64,000 nucleotides of DNA, from assembly GCF_014649495.1 (NCBI RefSeq), contig NZ_BMTD01000019.1, positions 1 through 64,000 of the forward strand, given 5' to 3'. How positions within the stretch are numbered: the first letter of the stretch is position 1; each line of letters opens with the position of its first letter. This DNA comes from Streptomyces filipinensis. GTDB lineage: Bacteria > Actinomycetota > Actinomycetes > Streptomycetales > Streptomycetaceae. The notes beneath the pieces were generated by a model that saw only the letters and a program-made list of their open reading frames with translations, was not told where the DNA came from and did no database searches. Of this stretch, positions 31,608-39,881 are shown piece by piece. A program made the translations under genes and the position numbers.

Positions 31608-32801
31608 ATGTCGTACGTGGAGATGCCGGGCGCGAAGGTCCCGATCCGGATGTGGACGGACCCCGCGACGGTCGAGGACGTGGCCCTGCGCCAGCTCCAG
31701 AACGTGGCGACCCTGCCGTGGATCAAGGGCCTGGCCGTGATGCCGGACGTGCACTACGGCAAGGGCGCGACGGTCGGTTCGGTCATCGCCATGCGGGGCG
31801 CGGTCTGCCCGGCGGCGGTCGGAGTGGACATCGGGTGCGGGATGTCGGCGGTGAAGACGTCCCTGACCGCGAACGACCTGCCGGGCGACCTGTCCCGGCT
31901 CCGGTCGAAGATCGAGCAGGCGATCCCGGTGGGCCGGGGGATGCACGACGATCCCGTCGCCCCGGGGGACTTCCACGGGCTGGCCACGTCCGGGTGGGAC
32001 GACTTCTGGGGGCGGTTCGACGGAGTGGCCGAGTCGGTCAGGTTCCGCCTGGAGCGCGCCTCCAAGCAGATGGGAACGCTCGGAAGCGGAAACCACTTCA
32101 TCGAAGTCTGCACGGACACGACCGGTGCCGTGTGGCTGATGCTCCACTCCGGTTCCCGCAACATCGGCAAGGAGCTCGCCGAGCACCACATCGGCGTGGC
32201 CCACAAGCTCCCGCACAACCAGGGCCTGGTCGACCGTGACCTGGCGGTCTTCGTCTCGGACACCCCGCAGATGGCGGCCTACCGCAACGACCTGTTCTGG
32301 GCGCAGGAGTACGCCAAGTACAACCGCACGCTGATGATGGCGCTCCTGAAGGACGTGGTCCGCAAGGAGTTCAAGAAGGCCAAACCGGTCTTCGAGCCGG
32401 AGATCTCCTGCCACCACAACTACGTGGCGGAGGAGCGGTACGAGGGCATGGACCTGCTCGTCACCCGCAAGGGCGCGATCCGGGCCGGCTCCGGCGAGTA
32501 CGGGATCATCCCCGGCTCCATGGGCACGGGCTCGTACATCGTGAAGGGCCTCGGAAACGAGACGGCCTTCAACTCGGCCTCCCACGGAGCCGGCCGGCGG
32601 ATGAGCCGCAACGCCGCGAAGAAGCGTTACTCCACCAAGGACCTGGAGGAGCAGACCCGGGGCGTGGAGTGCCGCAAGGACTCCGGCGTCGTGGACGAGA
32701 TCCCGGGCGCCTACAAGTCGATCGACCAGGTCATCGACCAGCAGCGGGATCTCGTCGAGGTCGTCGCGAAGCTCAAGCAGGTCGTGTGCGTCAAGGGCTG
32801 A
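31608..32801 (+). CDS. rtcB: RNA-splicing ligase RtcB
   Basis: RtcB joins 2',3'-cyclic-phosphate (or 3'-phosphate) and 5'-OH RNA ends using GTP and Mn2+. The 397-residue protein has metal-binding blocks MPDVHYGKGATVGS, VGVDIGCGMSAVKT (Cys ligand), LGSGNHFIEV, LHSGSRNIG and CHHNYV. The guanylated histidine is in NSASHGAGRRMSRN, and GSMGTGSYIVKG binds the nucleotide. All key residues are present. ATG 31608 follows GAGGA at 5 bases. The leader (about 31510-31607) is T-rich and unusual for this genome. There is no RtcR or archease gene nearby, so substrate and regulation are unknown. Confidence 0.95.
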   Translation: MSYVEMPGAKVPIRMWTDPATVEDVALRQLQNVATLPWIKGLAVMPDVHYGKGATVGSVIAMRGAVCPAAVGVDIGCGMSAVKTSLTANDLPGDLSRLRSKIEQAIPVGRGMHDDPVAPGDFHGLATSGWDDFWGRFDGVAESVRFRLERASKQMGTLGSGNHFIEVCTDTTGAVWLMLHSGSRNIGKELAEHHIGVAHKLPHNQGLVDRDLAVFVSDTPQMAAYRNDLFWAQEYAKYNRTLMMALLKDVVRKEFKKAKPVFEPEISCHHNYVAEERYEGMDLLVTRKGAIRAGSGEYGIIPGSMGTGSYIVKGLGNETAFNSASHGAGRRMSRNAAKKRYSTKDLEEQTRGVECRKDSGVVDEIPGAYKSIDQVIDQQRDLVEVVAKLKQVVCVKG

Positions 32802-32808
32802 CGTGTCG

Positions 32809-32964
32809 TCAGTGACCGTGCCGCACGGCGTAGATCATGACGAACGCCAGGATGTGGATGCCGAAGAGGAAGTAGGCGAGGAAGTACCACACCTGGCGTT
32901 CGTCCTTGGTCTCCTGGGCCAGGCGGCGCTTTTCCAGGGACTCCGGGGAGTTGTCTTCGGGCAT
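32809..32964 (-). CDS. DUF6126-like micro-membrane protein
   Basis: This 51-residue protein reads MPEDNSPESLEKRRLAQ at its charged N-terminus and then one membrane span, YFLAYFLFGIHILAFVMIYA, ending VRHGH. It resembles small actinobacterial proteins of the DUF6126 type (assignment from memory). Its ATG overlaps the SDR stop codon as TGATG, so it is translated by coupling after the SDR. It is tail-to-tail with rtcB, 7 bases away. A size below 60 residues explains why it can be missed. Confidence 0.75.
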   Translation of the reverse strand: MPEDNSPESLEKRRLAQETKDERQVWYFLAYFLFGIHILAFVMIYAVRHGH

Positions 32965-33725
32965 CAGCGTTCTCGGTGGACCTTGGTGTTGGATGCCTGG
33001 GCGCGGGGGCGGAGGACCAGGAGGTCCACGTTGACGTGGCTGGGGCGGGTGACCGCCCAGGTGATCGTCTCCGCCACGTCGTCCGCCGAGAGCGGCTCGG
33101 CCACGCCCTCGTAGACCTTGGCGGCCTTCGCCTCGTCGCCGCCGAAGCGGGTCAGGGCGAACTCCTCGGTCCTGACCATGCCGGGCGCGATCTCGATCAC
33201 GCGGACCGGCTGGCCGACGATCTCCAGGCGGAGGGTCTCGGCGAGGACGTGGGCGCCGTGCTTGGCGGCCACGTAGCCCCCGCCGCCCTCGTACGTGCCG
33301 TGCCCGGCGGTGGAGGACACGACGACGATCACGCCGTCGCCGCCGGCCACCAGCTTCGGCAGCAGGGCCTGGGTGAGGTTCAGGGTGCCGATGACGTTCG
33401 TCTCGTACATCGTGCGCCAGTCCGCCGGGTCGCCGGTGGCCACCGGGTCCGCGCCGAGGGCGCCGCCCGCGTTGTTGACCAGGACGCCGATCGTCTGGAA
33501 CGCCGTGGCGAACTCGTCCACCGCCGTGCGGTCCGTGACGTCCAGCTGGTAGGCGACGGCCGAGTGGCCCGCCTTGGTCAGCTCCTCCGCCAGCGCCTCG
33601 ATGCGGTCCTTGCGGCGGGCGGTGAGGACGACGCGGTAGCCGGCCTCCGCGAGCTGCCGGGCCGTGGCGGCGCCGATGCCGCTGCTCGCCCCGGTGACGA
33701 CGGCGATGCGGGAGGCGGGGGTCAT
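32964..33725 (-). CDS. Short-chain dehydrogenase/reductase
   Basis: The 253-residue classical SDR has the cofactor loop VVTGASSGIGAATARQL at residues 9-25. It also has NNAGG, the catalytic Ser in VVSSTAGHGTYEGG, and YVAAKHG as YxxxK (Tyr-x3-Lys). RK after the second strand (VLTARRKDR) suggests NADPH preference. IAPGMVRTEEF follows. It resembles the YdfG-like group acting on 3-hydroxy acids or serine, but the substrate is unknown. It is cotranscribed with the micro-membrane gene through a TGATG overlap. Confidence 0.9.
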   Translation of the reverse strand: MTPASRIAVVTGASSGIGAATARQLAEAGYRVVLTARRKDRIEALAEELTKAGHSAVAYQLDVTDRTAVDEFATAFQTIGVLVNNAGGALGADPVATGDPADWRTMYETNVIGTLNLTQALLPKLVAGGDGVIVVVSSTAGHGTYEGGGGYVAAKHGAHVLAETLRLEIVGQPVRVIEIAPGMVRTEEFALTRFGGDEAKAAKVYEGVAEPLSADDVAETITWAVTRPSHVNVDLLVLRPRAQASNTKVHRER

Positions 33726-33777
33726 GGGCAGCTCCTGTGATCCGGTGGCGAAGGGCTGTGTCCAGCGTAAGTGAGGC

Positions 33778-34116
33778 TCAACCGCCGTTCCTCGGCGCCC
33801 ACATGATCATGGCCATCCCGGCGAGGCAGACCAGGGCGCCGGTCACGTCCCAGCGGTCGGGGCGGTAGCCGTCGGCGACGACGCCCCACAGGAGCGAGCC
33901 CGCCACGAAGATCCCGCCGTACGCGGCCAGGATGCGGCCGAAGTGGGCGTCCGGCTGGAAGGTGGCGACGAACCCGTACGCCCCGAGGGCCAGGACACCG
34001 CCCGTCATCCACAGCCAGCCCCGGTGCTCGCGCACGCCCTGCCAGATCAGCCAGGCGCCGCCGATCTCGAAGAGGGCGGCGAGGACGAACAGGGCGGCGG
34101 AGCGGAGGATCGACAT
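33778..34116 (-). CDS. YnfA-family membrane protein
   Basis: The 112-residue protein has four spans typical of YnfA/UPF0060: AALFVLAALFEIGGAWLIWQ, LWMTGGVLALGAYGFVATF, AYGGIFVAGSLLWGVVADG and VTGALVCLAGMAMIMWAP. The family is a small relative of the drug/metabolite transporter group. FGRILAAYGGIFVAGSLLWG is the family signature. It is independent of the SDR (52-base gap) and lies 56 bases after the HxlR gene stop on the same strand, so an HxlR-YnfA-SDR-DUF6126 transcript is possible. Confidence 0.9.
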   Translation of the reverse strand: MSILRSAALFVLAALFEIGGAWLIWQGVREHRGWLWMTGGVLALGAYGFVATFQPDAHFGRILAAYGGIFVAGSLLWGVVADGYRPDRWDVTGALVCLAGMAMIMWAPRNGG

Positions 34117-34172
34117 GGACAGCAGCTTGGCACGCGGGGTCCACGCGCTCCGCGCCGCTCGGGCCGCCGGGC

Positions 34173-34577
34173 TCAGACGGCGTTCTCGGTGTCGTAGCGC
34201 TCGCGGGCCGCTCGGACCTCCTCGAAGTGGGTCTCGGCCCACTCCTTCACCGCGGTCAGCAGGCCGGCGAGGCTGGCGCCGAGCGGGGTGAGGGTGTAGT
34301 CGACGCGGACCGGGACGGACGGGGTGACCGTGCGGCTGACGATGCCGTCCCGTTCGAGGGTGCGCAGGGTCTGCGTGAGCATCTTGGGGCTGACGCCCGC
34401 GATCCTGCGGCCGATGTCGCTGTAGCGCTGGGGGCCGGCGGCCAGGGCGGCGACGACGAGGCTGACCCACTTGTCGCTGAGCCGCCCGAGGAGCTGGTTG
34501 GTGGGGCACGCGCGCAGGAAGGCGTCGTAGTCGGCGCGGGCCTGTTCGCGCCGCTGGGCGGCGGTCGTGGTCGCCAT
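34173..34577 (-). CDS. HxlR-family transcriptional regulator
   Basis: The 134-residue winged-helix protein has the HxlR pattern: CPTNQLLGRLSDKWVSLVV (the family cysteine before GxxWxxxI/V), RYSDIGRRIAGVSPKMLTQT (recognition helix), and VDYTLTPLGASLAG (wing and dimer helix). HxlR proteins often sense electrophiles or oxidants through the N-terminal Cys. It is divergent from a zinc-free quinone-type oxidoreductase, and two inverted repeats lie in the 134-base gap, so it probably represses that gene and itself. Confidence 0.9.
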   Translation of the reverse strand: MATTTAAQRREQARADYDAFLRACPTNQLLGRLSDKWVSLVVAALAAGPQRYSDIGRRIAGVSPKMLTQTLRTLERDGIVSRTVTPSVPVRVDYTLTPLGASLAGLLTAVKEWAETHFEEVRAARERYDTENAV

Positions 34578-34611
34578 GGGCTCTCACCTCGGGGTCAGCT
34601 ACGCACTCTCA

Positions 34612-34625
34612 GGTAACTACTTACC
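34612..34625. promoter_or_regulatory. HxlR operator candidate
   Basis: GGTAACTACTTACC has 5-base inverted arms around CTAC. It lies 35 bases upstream of the HxlR start. A TA-rich, GTA-containing dyad of this form is typical of HxlR/YodB-type operators. Confidence 0.5.
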
Positions 34626-34680
34626 GATCGATAGTAGCTCTCCTACGGTTGGTGTGCGGCCGGAGAGATGCCGCGAAAGC

Positions 34681-34695
34681 ATCAAGTGCCTTGAT
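34681..34695. promoter_or_regulatory. Second dyad upstream of the oxidoreductase
   Basis: ATCAAGTGCCTTGAT has perfect 6-base arms (ATCAAG/CTTGAT) and a 3-base spacer. It ends 16 bases before the ATG at 34712, overlapping the likely leader, where a bound repressor would block transcription. Confidence 0.45.
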
Positions 34696-34711
34696 TTCAG
34701 GGAGAGTTGAC

Positions 34712-35602
34712 ATGCGTGCTGCTGTGGTGACGACGTTCGGCGGACCGGAGGCCGTGGAGATCGCCGAGGTGCCGGTGCCGGAGCCGGGGGCGCGTCAGGT
34801 GCGGATCAAGGTGGCCGCGAGCGCGCTGAACCCGGTGGACGCGGCCGTGCGCGCCGGTCTCTTCGGCGGGGCCGGCAAGACCCTCGGGCTCGGCTGGGAC
34901 GTGGCCGGCACGGTGGACGCGGTGGGCGCGCCCGCCGCCTGGCAGGTCGGCGACCCGGTGGTGGCGCTGGCGCCGGGGGTGGCCGACCCGCTGGGCGCGC
35001 ACGCCGAGTACGTCGTCGTGGACGCGGGTGCGGTGGCCGCGGCACCCGCCTCGGTGGACGCGGTGCACGCGGGCACCCTGCCGCTGAACGGGCTGACCGC
35101 GCTGCAGGCCCTGGCTCTGCTGGACCTCGCGCCGGGCGACTCGCTGCTGGTGACCGGAGCGGCGGGGGCGGTCGGCGGGTTCGCGGTGCAGCTGGCCGCG
35201 CACCGGGGGATCGAGGTGACCGGGCACGCCCGGGCGGGCGACGAGGAGCTGGTGCGCTCCCTGGGGGCCGCGCATTTCACCTCCGAGGGCGTCGAGCCCG
35301 GTCGTGTGGACGCGGTGCTGGACGCCGCCGTGCTGGGGGCGCCCGCGCTGGCGTGGGTGCGGGACGGGGGCGCGTTCGTCGCGGTCCGTGACGGGGTGCT
35401 GCCCGAGGCGGAGCGGGGGGTGCGGATGGAGAACGTCTGGGTGCGGGCCGACGGGGTGCAGCTCGACGAGCTGGTCCGGCTGGTGGACCAGGGGGTGCTG
35501 ACCCTGCGGGTGGCGGAGGCCTACGCCCTGGAGGACGCGGCGAAGGCGCATGCGCGGCTGGCGGAGAGCGGCGTGCGCGGGCGGCTGGTGCTGGCGCCCT
35601 GA
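34712..35602 (+). CDS. NADP-dependent quinone oxidoreductase-like MDR enzyme
   Basis: The 296-residue medium-chain reductase lacks zinc ligands. It begins MRAAVVTTFGGPEAVEIAEV and has VRIKVAASALNPVDAAVRAG, LGWDVAGTVDAVG and the nucleotide loop LLVTGAAGAVGGFAVQLA. It ends RLAESGVRGRLVLAP. It probably reduces quinones or enones with NADPH. ATG 34712 follows GGGAGAG at a good spacing. It is divergent from the HxlR regulator, a common pair for quinone or aldehyde stress. Confidence 0.9.
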   Translation: MRAAVVTTFGGPEAVEIAEVPVPEPGARQVRIKVAASALNPVDAAVRAGLFGGAGKTLGLGWDVAGTVDAVGAPAAWQVGDPVVALAPGVADPLGAHAEYVVVDAGAVAAAPASVDAVHAGTLPLNGLTALQALALLDLAPGDSLLVTGAAGAVGGFAVQLAAHRGIEVTGHARAGDEELVRSLGAAHFTSEGVEPGRVDAVLDAAVLGAPALAWVRDGGAFVAVRDGVLPEAERGVRMENVWVRADGVQLDELVRLVDQGVLTLRVAEAYALEDAAKAHARLAESGVRGRLVLAP

Positions 35603-35658
35603 GGGGTGTGGGGCGGGGGTGGAATAACCCGGCCGGGGGGACCGTTCGACGGGATATA

Positions 35659-35672
35659 GTTGAACGGTCAAC
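35659..35672. promoter_or_regulatory. GTTGA-N4-TCAAC dyad before the LLM gene
   Basis: GTTGAACGGTCAAC has 5-base inverted arms with a 4-base spacer. It overlaps GATATAGTTGAACGGTC, a plausible promoter region, and lies 20 bases before the ATG at 35693. It looks like a MarR- or TetR-type operator. Confidence 0.5.
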
Positions 35673-35692
35673 AACCTGGAGGGTGAGCGACC

Positions 35693-36787
35693 ATGCAGTT
35701 CGGGATCTTCACGGTCGGCGACGTCACGCCGGACCCCACCACGGGGCGTACGCCGACGGAGGCGGAGCGCATCAAGGCCATGGTCGCCATCGCGCTGAAG
35801 GCCGAGGAGGTCGGCCTGGACGTCTTCGCCACCGGCGAGCACCACAACCCGCCGTTCGTGCCGTCCTCCCCGACCACCCTGCTCGGCTACATAGCCGCGA
35901 GGACGCGGAAGCTGATCCTCTCCACCTCCACCACCCTGATCACCACCAACGACCCGGTGAAGATCGCGGAGGACTTCGCGATGCTGCAGCACCTGGCCGA
36001 CGGGCGCGTCGACCTGATGATGGGCCGGGGCAACACCGGGCCGGTCTACCCCTGGTTCGGCCAGGACATCCGCCAGGGCATCAACCTCGCCATCGAGAAC
36101 TACGCCCTGCTGCGCCGGCTGTGGCGCGAGGAGGTCGTGGACTGGGAGGGCAGGTTCCGCACGCCGCTGCAGGGCTTCACCTCCACCCCCCGCCCGCTGG
36201 ACGGCGTCCCGCCCTTCGTCTGGCACGGCTCGATCCGCTCGCCCGAGATCGCCGAGCAGGCGGCCTACTACGGCGACGGCTTCTTCCACAACAACATCTT
36301 CTGGCCCGCCGACCACACCAAGCGGATGGTCGAGCTGTACCGGACCCGGTACGCCCACTACGGGCACGGCACGCCCGAGCAGGCGATCGTCGGACTGGGC
36401 GGACAGGTGTTCATGCGGAGGAACTCGCAGGACGCGGTGCGCGAGTTCCGGCCGTACTTCGACAACGCCCCGGTGTACGGCCACGGGCCGTCGCTGGAGG
36501 AGTTCACCGAGCAGACCCCGCTGACGGTGGGCTCCCCGCAGCAGGTCGTCGAGAAGACGCTGTCCTTCCGCGAGTACGCCGGTGACTACCAGCGCCAGCT
36601 GTTCCTGATGGACCACGCGGGCCTGCCGCTGAAGACCGTGCTGGAGCAGCTCGACCTGCTCGGCGAGGAGGTCGTACCGGTGCTGCGCGAGGAGTTCGCC
36701 AAGGGGCGCCCGGCGGATGTGCCCGAGGCGCCGACCCAGCAGTCCCTGCTCGCCGCCGGTCAGGAGCGGAAGGAGACCGTCGCATGA
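35693..36787 (+). CDS. LLM-class flavin-dependent monooxygenase (CE1758 family)
   Basis: The 364-residue protein has the bacterial luciferase TIM barrel. MQFGIFTVGDVTPDPTTGRT starts strand 1; GLDVFATGEHHNPPFVPSSP carries the His pair; GRVDLMMGRGNTGPVYPWFG binds the flavin phosphate; HGSIRSPEIAEQAAYYGDGFF follows. It matches the CE1758-type LLM proteins. They use FMNH2 from a partner reductase, which is encoded next (start overlaps, ATGA). The substrate is unknown. ATG 35693 is preceded by GGAGGGTGA. Confidence 0.9.
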   Translation: MQFGIFTVGDVTPDPTTGRTPTEAERIKAMVAIALKAEEVGLDVFATGEHHNPPFVPSSPTTLLGYIAARTRKLILSTSTTLITTNDPVKIAEDFAMLQHLADGRVDLMMGRGNTGPVYPWFGQDIRQGINLAIENYALLRRLWREEVVDWEGRFRTPLQGFTSTPRPLDGVPPFVWHGSIRSPEIAEQAAYYGDGFFHNNIFWPADHTKRMVELYRTRYAHYGHGTPEQAIVGLGGQVFMRRNSQDAVREFRPYFDNAPVYGHGPSLEEFTEQTPLTVGSPQQVVEKTLSFREYAGDYQRQLFLMDHAGLPLKTVLEQLDLLGEEVVPVLREEFAKGRPADVPEAPTQQSLLAAGQERKETVA

Positions 36788-37452
36788 GGCTCGTCGTCGT
36801 GTCCGCGGGACTGAGCGTGCCGTCCTCCACCCGGCTGCTGGCCGACCGGCTGGCCGCCGCGGTGGACCGGCGGACGCCGGCCGACGTCCAGGTGATCGAG
36901 CTGCGTGACCTCGCGGTCGAGATCGCGCACAACTTCACCAACGGCTTCGCCGGCAAGGCGCTCGCCGCCGCGCAGGAGGCGGTGGCGGGGGCCGACGGGC
37001 TCATCGTCGTCACGCCGGTGTTCAGCGCGTCGTACAGCGGGCTGTTCAAATCGTTCTTCGATGTGCTGGACAAGGACGCGCTGGTGGGCACGCCGGTGCT
37101 GATCGCGGCCACCGGGGGCACGGCCCGGCACTCGCTGGTGCTGGAGCACGCGCTGCGGCCGCTGTTCACCTACCTGCGGGCCGTCGTCGCGCCGACCGGT
37201 GTGTACGCGGCGTCGGAGGACTGGGGTGAGGAGGGGCTCCCGGGGCGGATCGAGCGGGCGGCGGGAGAGCTGGCCGGCCTGATGACCGGGCTGTCGGCGC
37301 CCGGGGCGGGCACGTCCGGCGGGATCGGGGCGGGCACGTCCGACCAGGGCGGGGCGGGCGCCTCGGGCCGGGCCGCGGCGGGCGCCTCCGGCGGATTCGT
37401 GGTCGTGCCCTTCGAGGAGCAGCTGGCGAAGCTGAGCCCGACCGGCGTGTGA
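36784..37452 (+). CDS. NADPH-dependent FMN reductase (CE1759 family)
   Basis: The 222-residue flavodoxin-fold reductase begins MRLVVVSAGLSVPSSTRLLA. PVFSASYSGLFKSFFDVLD binds the isoalloxazine, and ATGGTARHSLVLEHALRPLF is the family block. It matches CE1759-type reductases that supply FMNH2 to the LLM partner. Between about residues 174 and 204 lies an extra Gly/Ala/Ser-rich stretch with AGTSGG/AGTSDQGG/AGASG units. It is followed by a conserved end, FVVVPFEEQLAKL. The start ATG overlaps the LLM stop as ATGA, so the two act as a two-component monooxygenase. Confidence 0.9.
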   Translation: MRLVVVSAGLSVPSSTRLLADRLAAAVDRRTPADVQVIELRDLAVEIAHNFTNGFAGKALAAAQEAVAGADGLIVVTPVFSASYSGLFKSFFDVLDKDALVGTPVLIAATGGTARHSLVLEHALRPLFTYLRAVVAPTGVYAASEDWGEEGLPGRIERAAGELAGLMTGLSAPGAGTSGGIGAGTSDQGGAGASGRAAAGASGGFVVVPFEEQLAKLSPTGV

Positions 37453-37630
37453 GGAACGGGGCCGGAGCCGGGTCCGGGGACGCCGGTAGGCGGCGCGGCG
37501 CGGCCGACGGTGAGAAGACGGTAGAACCCGGCGCCGGGTTGCCCCTGTGACGGTGAGAGGCCGGTAAAAAGGGTGATCGTAGGTCCGCTCGCCCCGGCCG
37601 AATCGCCGCAGGCCTTGGCAGACTGGGACC

Positions 37631-38368
37631 GTGCCCCAGACTGTGCTGCTCGCCGAAGACGACCGTGCCATCCGTCATGCCCTGGAGCGTGCCCTGACCC
37701 TGGAAGGGTACGAGGTCACGGCGGTGGCCGACGGCGTCGAAGCGCTGGCACAGGCCCACAAGACCCCGCCGGACGTCCTCGTCCTCGACGTCATGATGCC
37801 GGGGATCGACGGCCTCCAGGTCTGCCGGGTGCTGCGCGCCGAGGGCGACCGCACGCCGATCCTCATGCTCACCGCGCTGGTGGAGACCGCCGACCGCATC
37901 GCCGGCCTGGACGCCGGCGCCGACGACTACGTGGTCAAGCCGTTCGACGTCGAGGAGGTCTTCGCCCGGCTGCGCGCCCTGCTGCGCCGGACCAGCCCGG
38001 TGCCCGCCGGCGGCGGCAACGGCGGCGCGGGCGTCGAGGCCGGTGGCCGGGACGCCCAGCTGCCCGACCGGCAGGTGGAGGCCGCGGGCATCCGCATGGA
38101 CCTGCAGGCCCGCCGGGCCTGGCGCGGCAAGCGGGAGCTGGAGCTGACCCGCACCGAGTTCGAGCTGCTGGAGCTGCTCGTGCGCAACGCGGGGATCGTG
38201 CTCGACCACTCCACGATCTACGACCGGATCTGGGGCTACGACTTCGGGCCCGGCTCCAAGAACCTCGCCGTGTACGTCGGCTACCTGCGCCGCAAGCTGG
38301 ACGAGCCCGGCGCCCCGCAGCTGATCCACACCGTGCGGGGCGTGGGTTACGTGCTCCGGGAGGACTAG
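37631..38368 (+). CDS. OmpR/PhoB-family response regulator (MprA-like)
   Basis: The 245-residue regulator has a receiver domain with acidic pocket E9-D10-D11 (LLAEDDRAIRHAL), phosphoacceptor D53 (LVLDVMMPG), a conserved Thr and Lys (LTAL; YVVKPF), and a C-terminal winged helix (TRTEFELLELLVRNAG; KNLAVYVGYLRRKL). A Gly-rich linker (PAGGGNGGAGVEAGG) separates them. It resembles mycobacterial MprA and S. coelicolor orthologues for envelope stress. GTG 37631 gives the receiver start. The kinase gene follows with no gap. Confidence 0.92.
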   Translation: MPQTVLLAEDDRAIRHALERALTLEGYEVTAVADGVEALAQAHKTPPDVLVLDVMMPGIDGLQVCRVLRAEGDRTPILMLTALVETADRIAGLDAGADDYVVKPFDVEEVFARLRALLRRTSPVPAGGGNGGAGVEAGGRDAQLPDRQVEAAGIRMDLQARRAWRGKRELELTRTEFELLELLVRNAGIVLDHSTIYDRIWGYDFGPGSKNLAVYVGYLRRKLDEPGAPQLIHTVRGVGYVLRED

Positions 38369-39787
38369 GTGGGCCGCCTGCGGCGGCTGCTGGCCCCGGG
38401 CCGGCCCAAGCTGGTCTCCCTGCGCACCACCTTCGCCGTCTCCTTCGCGGCGGTCACCGCCGCCGTCACCATCCTCGTCGGCATCCTGTCGTACGGCTCC
38501 GCCGCACGGCTGGTCCGCGTCGACCAGCAGTCGGTGTTCACGCAGGTCGTGCAGGACGTACGGGACGAGGTACGGCAGCACGAGATGGTCCCCGACGACT
38601 TCTCCTCCTCCCGTCCCGGGCACGACCTGGTGCGGCCCGCCCGCACCGATGTGCAGGTGCTGGGCGCGCAGGGCCAGATCGTCGACCACGGCAATCCGAG
38701 CCTGCCCGTCACCTCCCGCGACAAGGCCATGGCGCTCGCGGTGACGGCCGGGAAGGTGGTCGAGCACAAGGACGTGCGGGTGGACGAGGACCTGTTCCGC
38801 ATCGCCACCGTCTCGCTCGGCGACGGGCGGGGCGCGGTGCAGGTCGCGCAGGAGTTCAGCGACACCGAGGACCTGCTGCGGGCGCTGCAGCAGCGGACGC
38901 TGATCCTGATGGCGGCGGTCGTGGTGGCGGCCGGCCTGTTCGGGTGGTGGCTGGCCCGGCGGATCACCCGGCGCCTGGTGGTGCTCACCTCCGCGGCGGA
39001 GGACGTGGCCCGCACCCGCCGGCTGGGCATCGAGGTGCCGGTGGCCGGGCTGGACGAGGTGGGCCGGCTCGGGCGGGCCTTCGACCGGATGCTGGGCCGG
39101 CTCGCGCAGTCCGAGGAGGACCAGCGGCGGCTGGTGCAGGACGCGGGGCACGAACTGCGTACGCCGCTGACGTCCCTGCGCACGAACATCTCCCTGCTCC
39201 GCCGCATCGACGAACTCCCCCCGGCCACGCGGGAGGAACTGGTCGCCGACCTCACCCAGGAGGCGCGGGAGCTGACCGACCTGGTCAACGAGCTGGTCGA
39301 CCTCGCCGCCGGGCAGTCCGACACCGAGCCGCCGCAGCGGGTGGACCTCGCGGACATCGCCGAGGACGTGGTGGGGCTGGCCAAACGCCGTACCGGGCGC
39401 GAGATCGTGCTGCGCGCGAGCGGCGACACGACGACCGACGGGCGGCCCGGGATGCTGCAGCGGGCCCTGTCCAACCTGGTGGAGAACGCGGCCAAGTTCG
39501 ACCGGGGCGGGAAGGGCCCCATCGAGGTCGACGTCACCGGGCCGGCGCGGTCGGGGACCGTGCGGGTGGAGGTGCTGGACCGGGGCCCCGGGATCGCCGA
39601 GGGCGACCTCATCCGGATCTTCGACCGCTTCTACCGCGCCGCCGACGCCCGCTCCCTGCCGGGTTCCGGACTGGGCCTGTCCATCGTCCGTGAGGTCGCC
39701 ATGGCGCACGGCGGAGCGCCCTTCGCCTTCCGGCGGGAGGGCGGCGGAGCGGTGATCGGGTTCACGGTGGGCGGCCGGACGCCGTGA
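38369..39787 (+). CDS. Sensor histidine kinase (MprB-like)
   Basis: The 472-residue kinase has two membrane spans: SLRTTFAVSFAAVTAAVTIL, and TLILMAAVVVAAGLFGWWLA. The extracytoplasmic loop has about 110 residues. HAMP (ARRITRRLVVLTSAAEDVAR) precedes the dimerisation box QDAGHELRTPLTSLRTN, with H261 as phospho-histidine. The ATPase domain has LSNLVENAAKFD (N box), LDRGPGIAEGD (G1) and GSGLGLSIVREVA (G2). GTG 38369 directly follows the regulator's TAG. The sensed signal is probably envelope stress by analogy with MprB; this is inference. Confidence 0.92.
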   Translation: MGRLRRLLAPGRPKLVSLRTTFAVSFAAVTAAVTILVGILSYGSAARLVRVDQQSVFTQVVQDVRDEVRQHEMVPDDFSSSRPGHDLVRPARTDVQVLGAQGQIVDHGNPSLPVTSRDKAMALAVTAGKVVEHKDVRVDEDLFRIATVSLGDGRGAVQVAQEFSDTEDLLRALQQRTLILMAAVVVAAGLFGWWLARRITRRLVVLTSAAEDVARTRRLGIEVPVAGLDEVGRLGRAFDRMLGRLAQSEEDQRRLVQDAGHELRTPLTSLRTNISLLRRIDELPPATREELVADLTQEARELTDLVNELVDLAAGQSDTEPPQRVDLADIAEDVVGLAKRRTGREIVLRASGDTTTDGRPGMLQRALSNLVENAAKFDRGGKGPIEVDVTGPARSGTVRVEVLDRGPGIAEGDLIRIFDRFYRAADARSLPGSGLGLSIVREVAMAHGGAPFAFRREGGGAVIGFTVGGRTP

Positions 39788-39881
39788 GGGTGCGGGGCCC
39801 GCGTGACTGAGTAGACGTACCTACCGTGCCCGGGTAGGCACGCGCATGCGCCGGGGTCCCCCGGCGCCCTACGGTCCTCGT

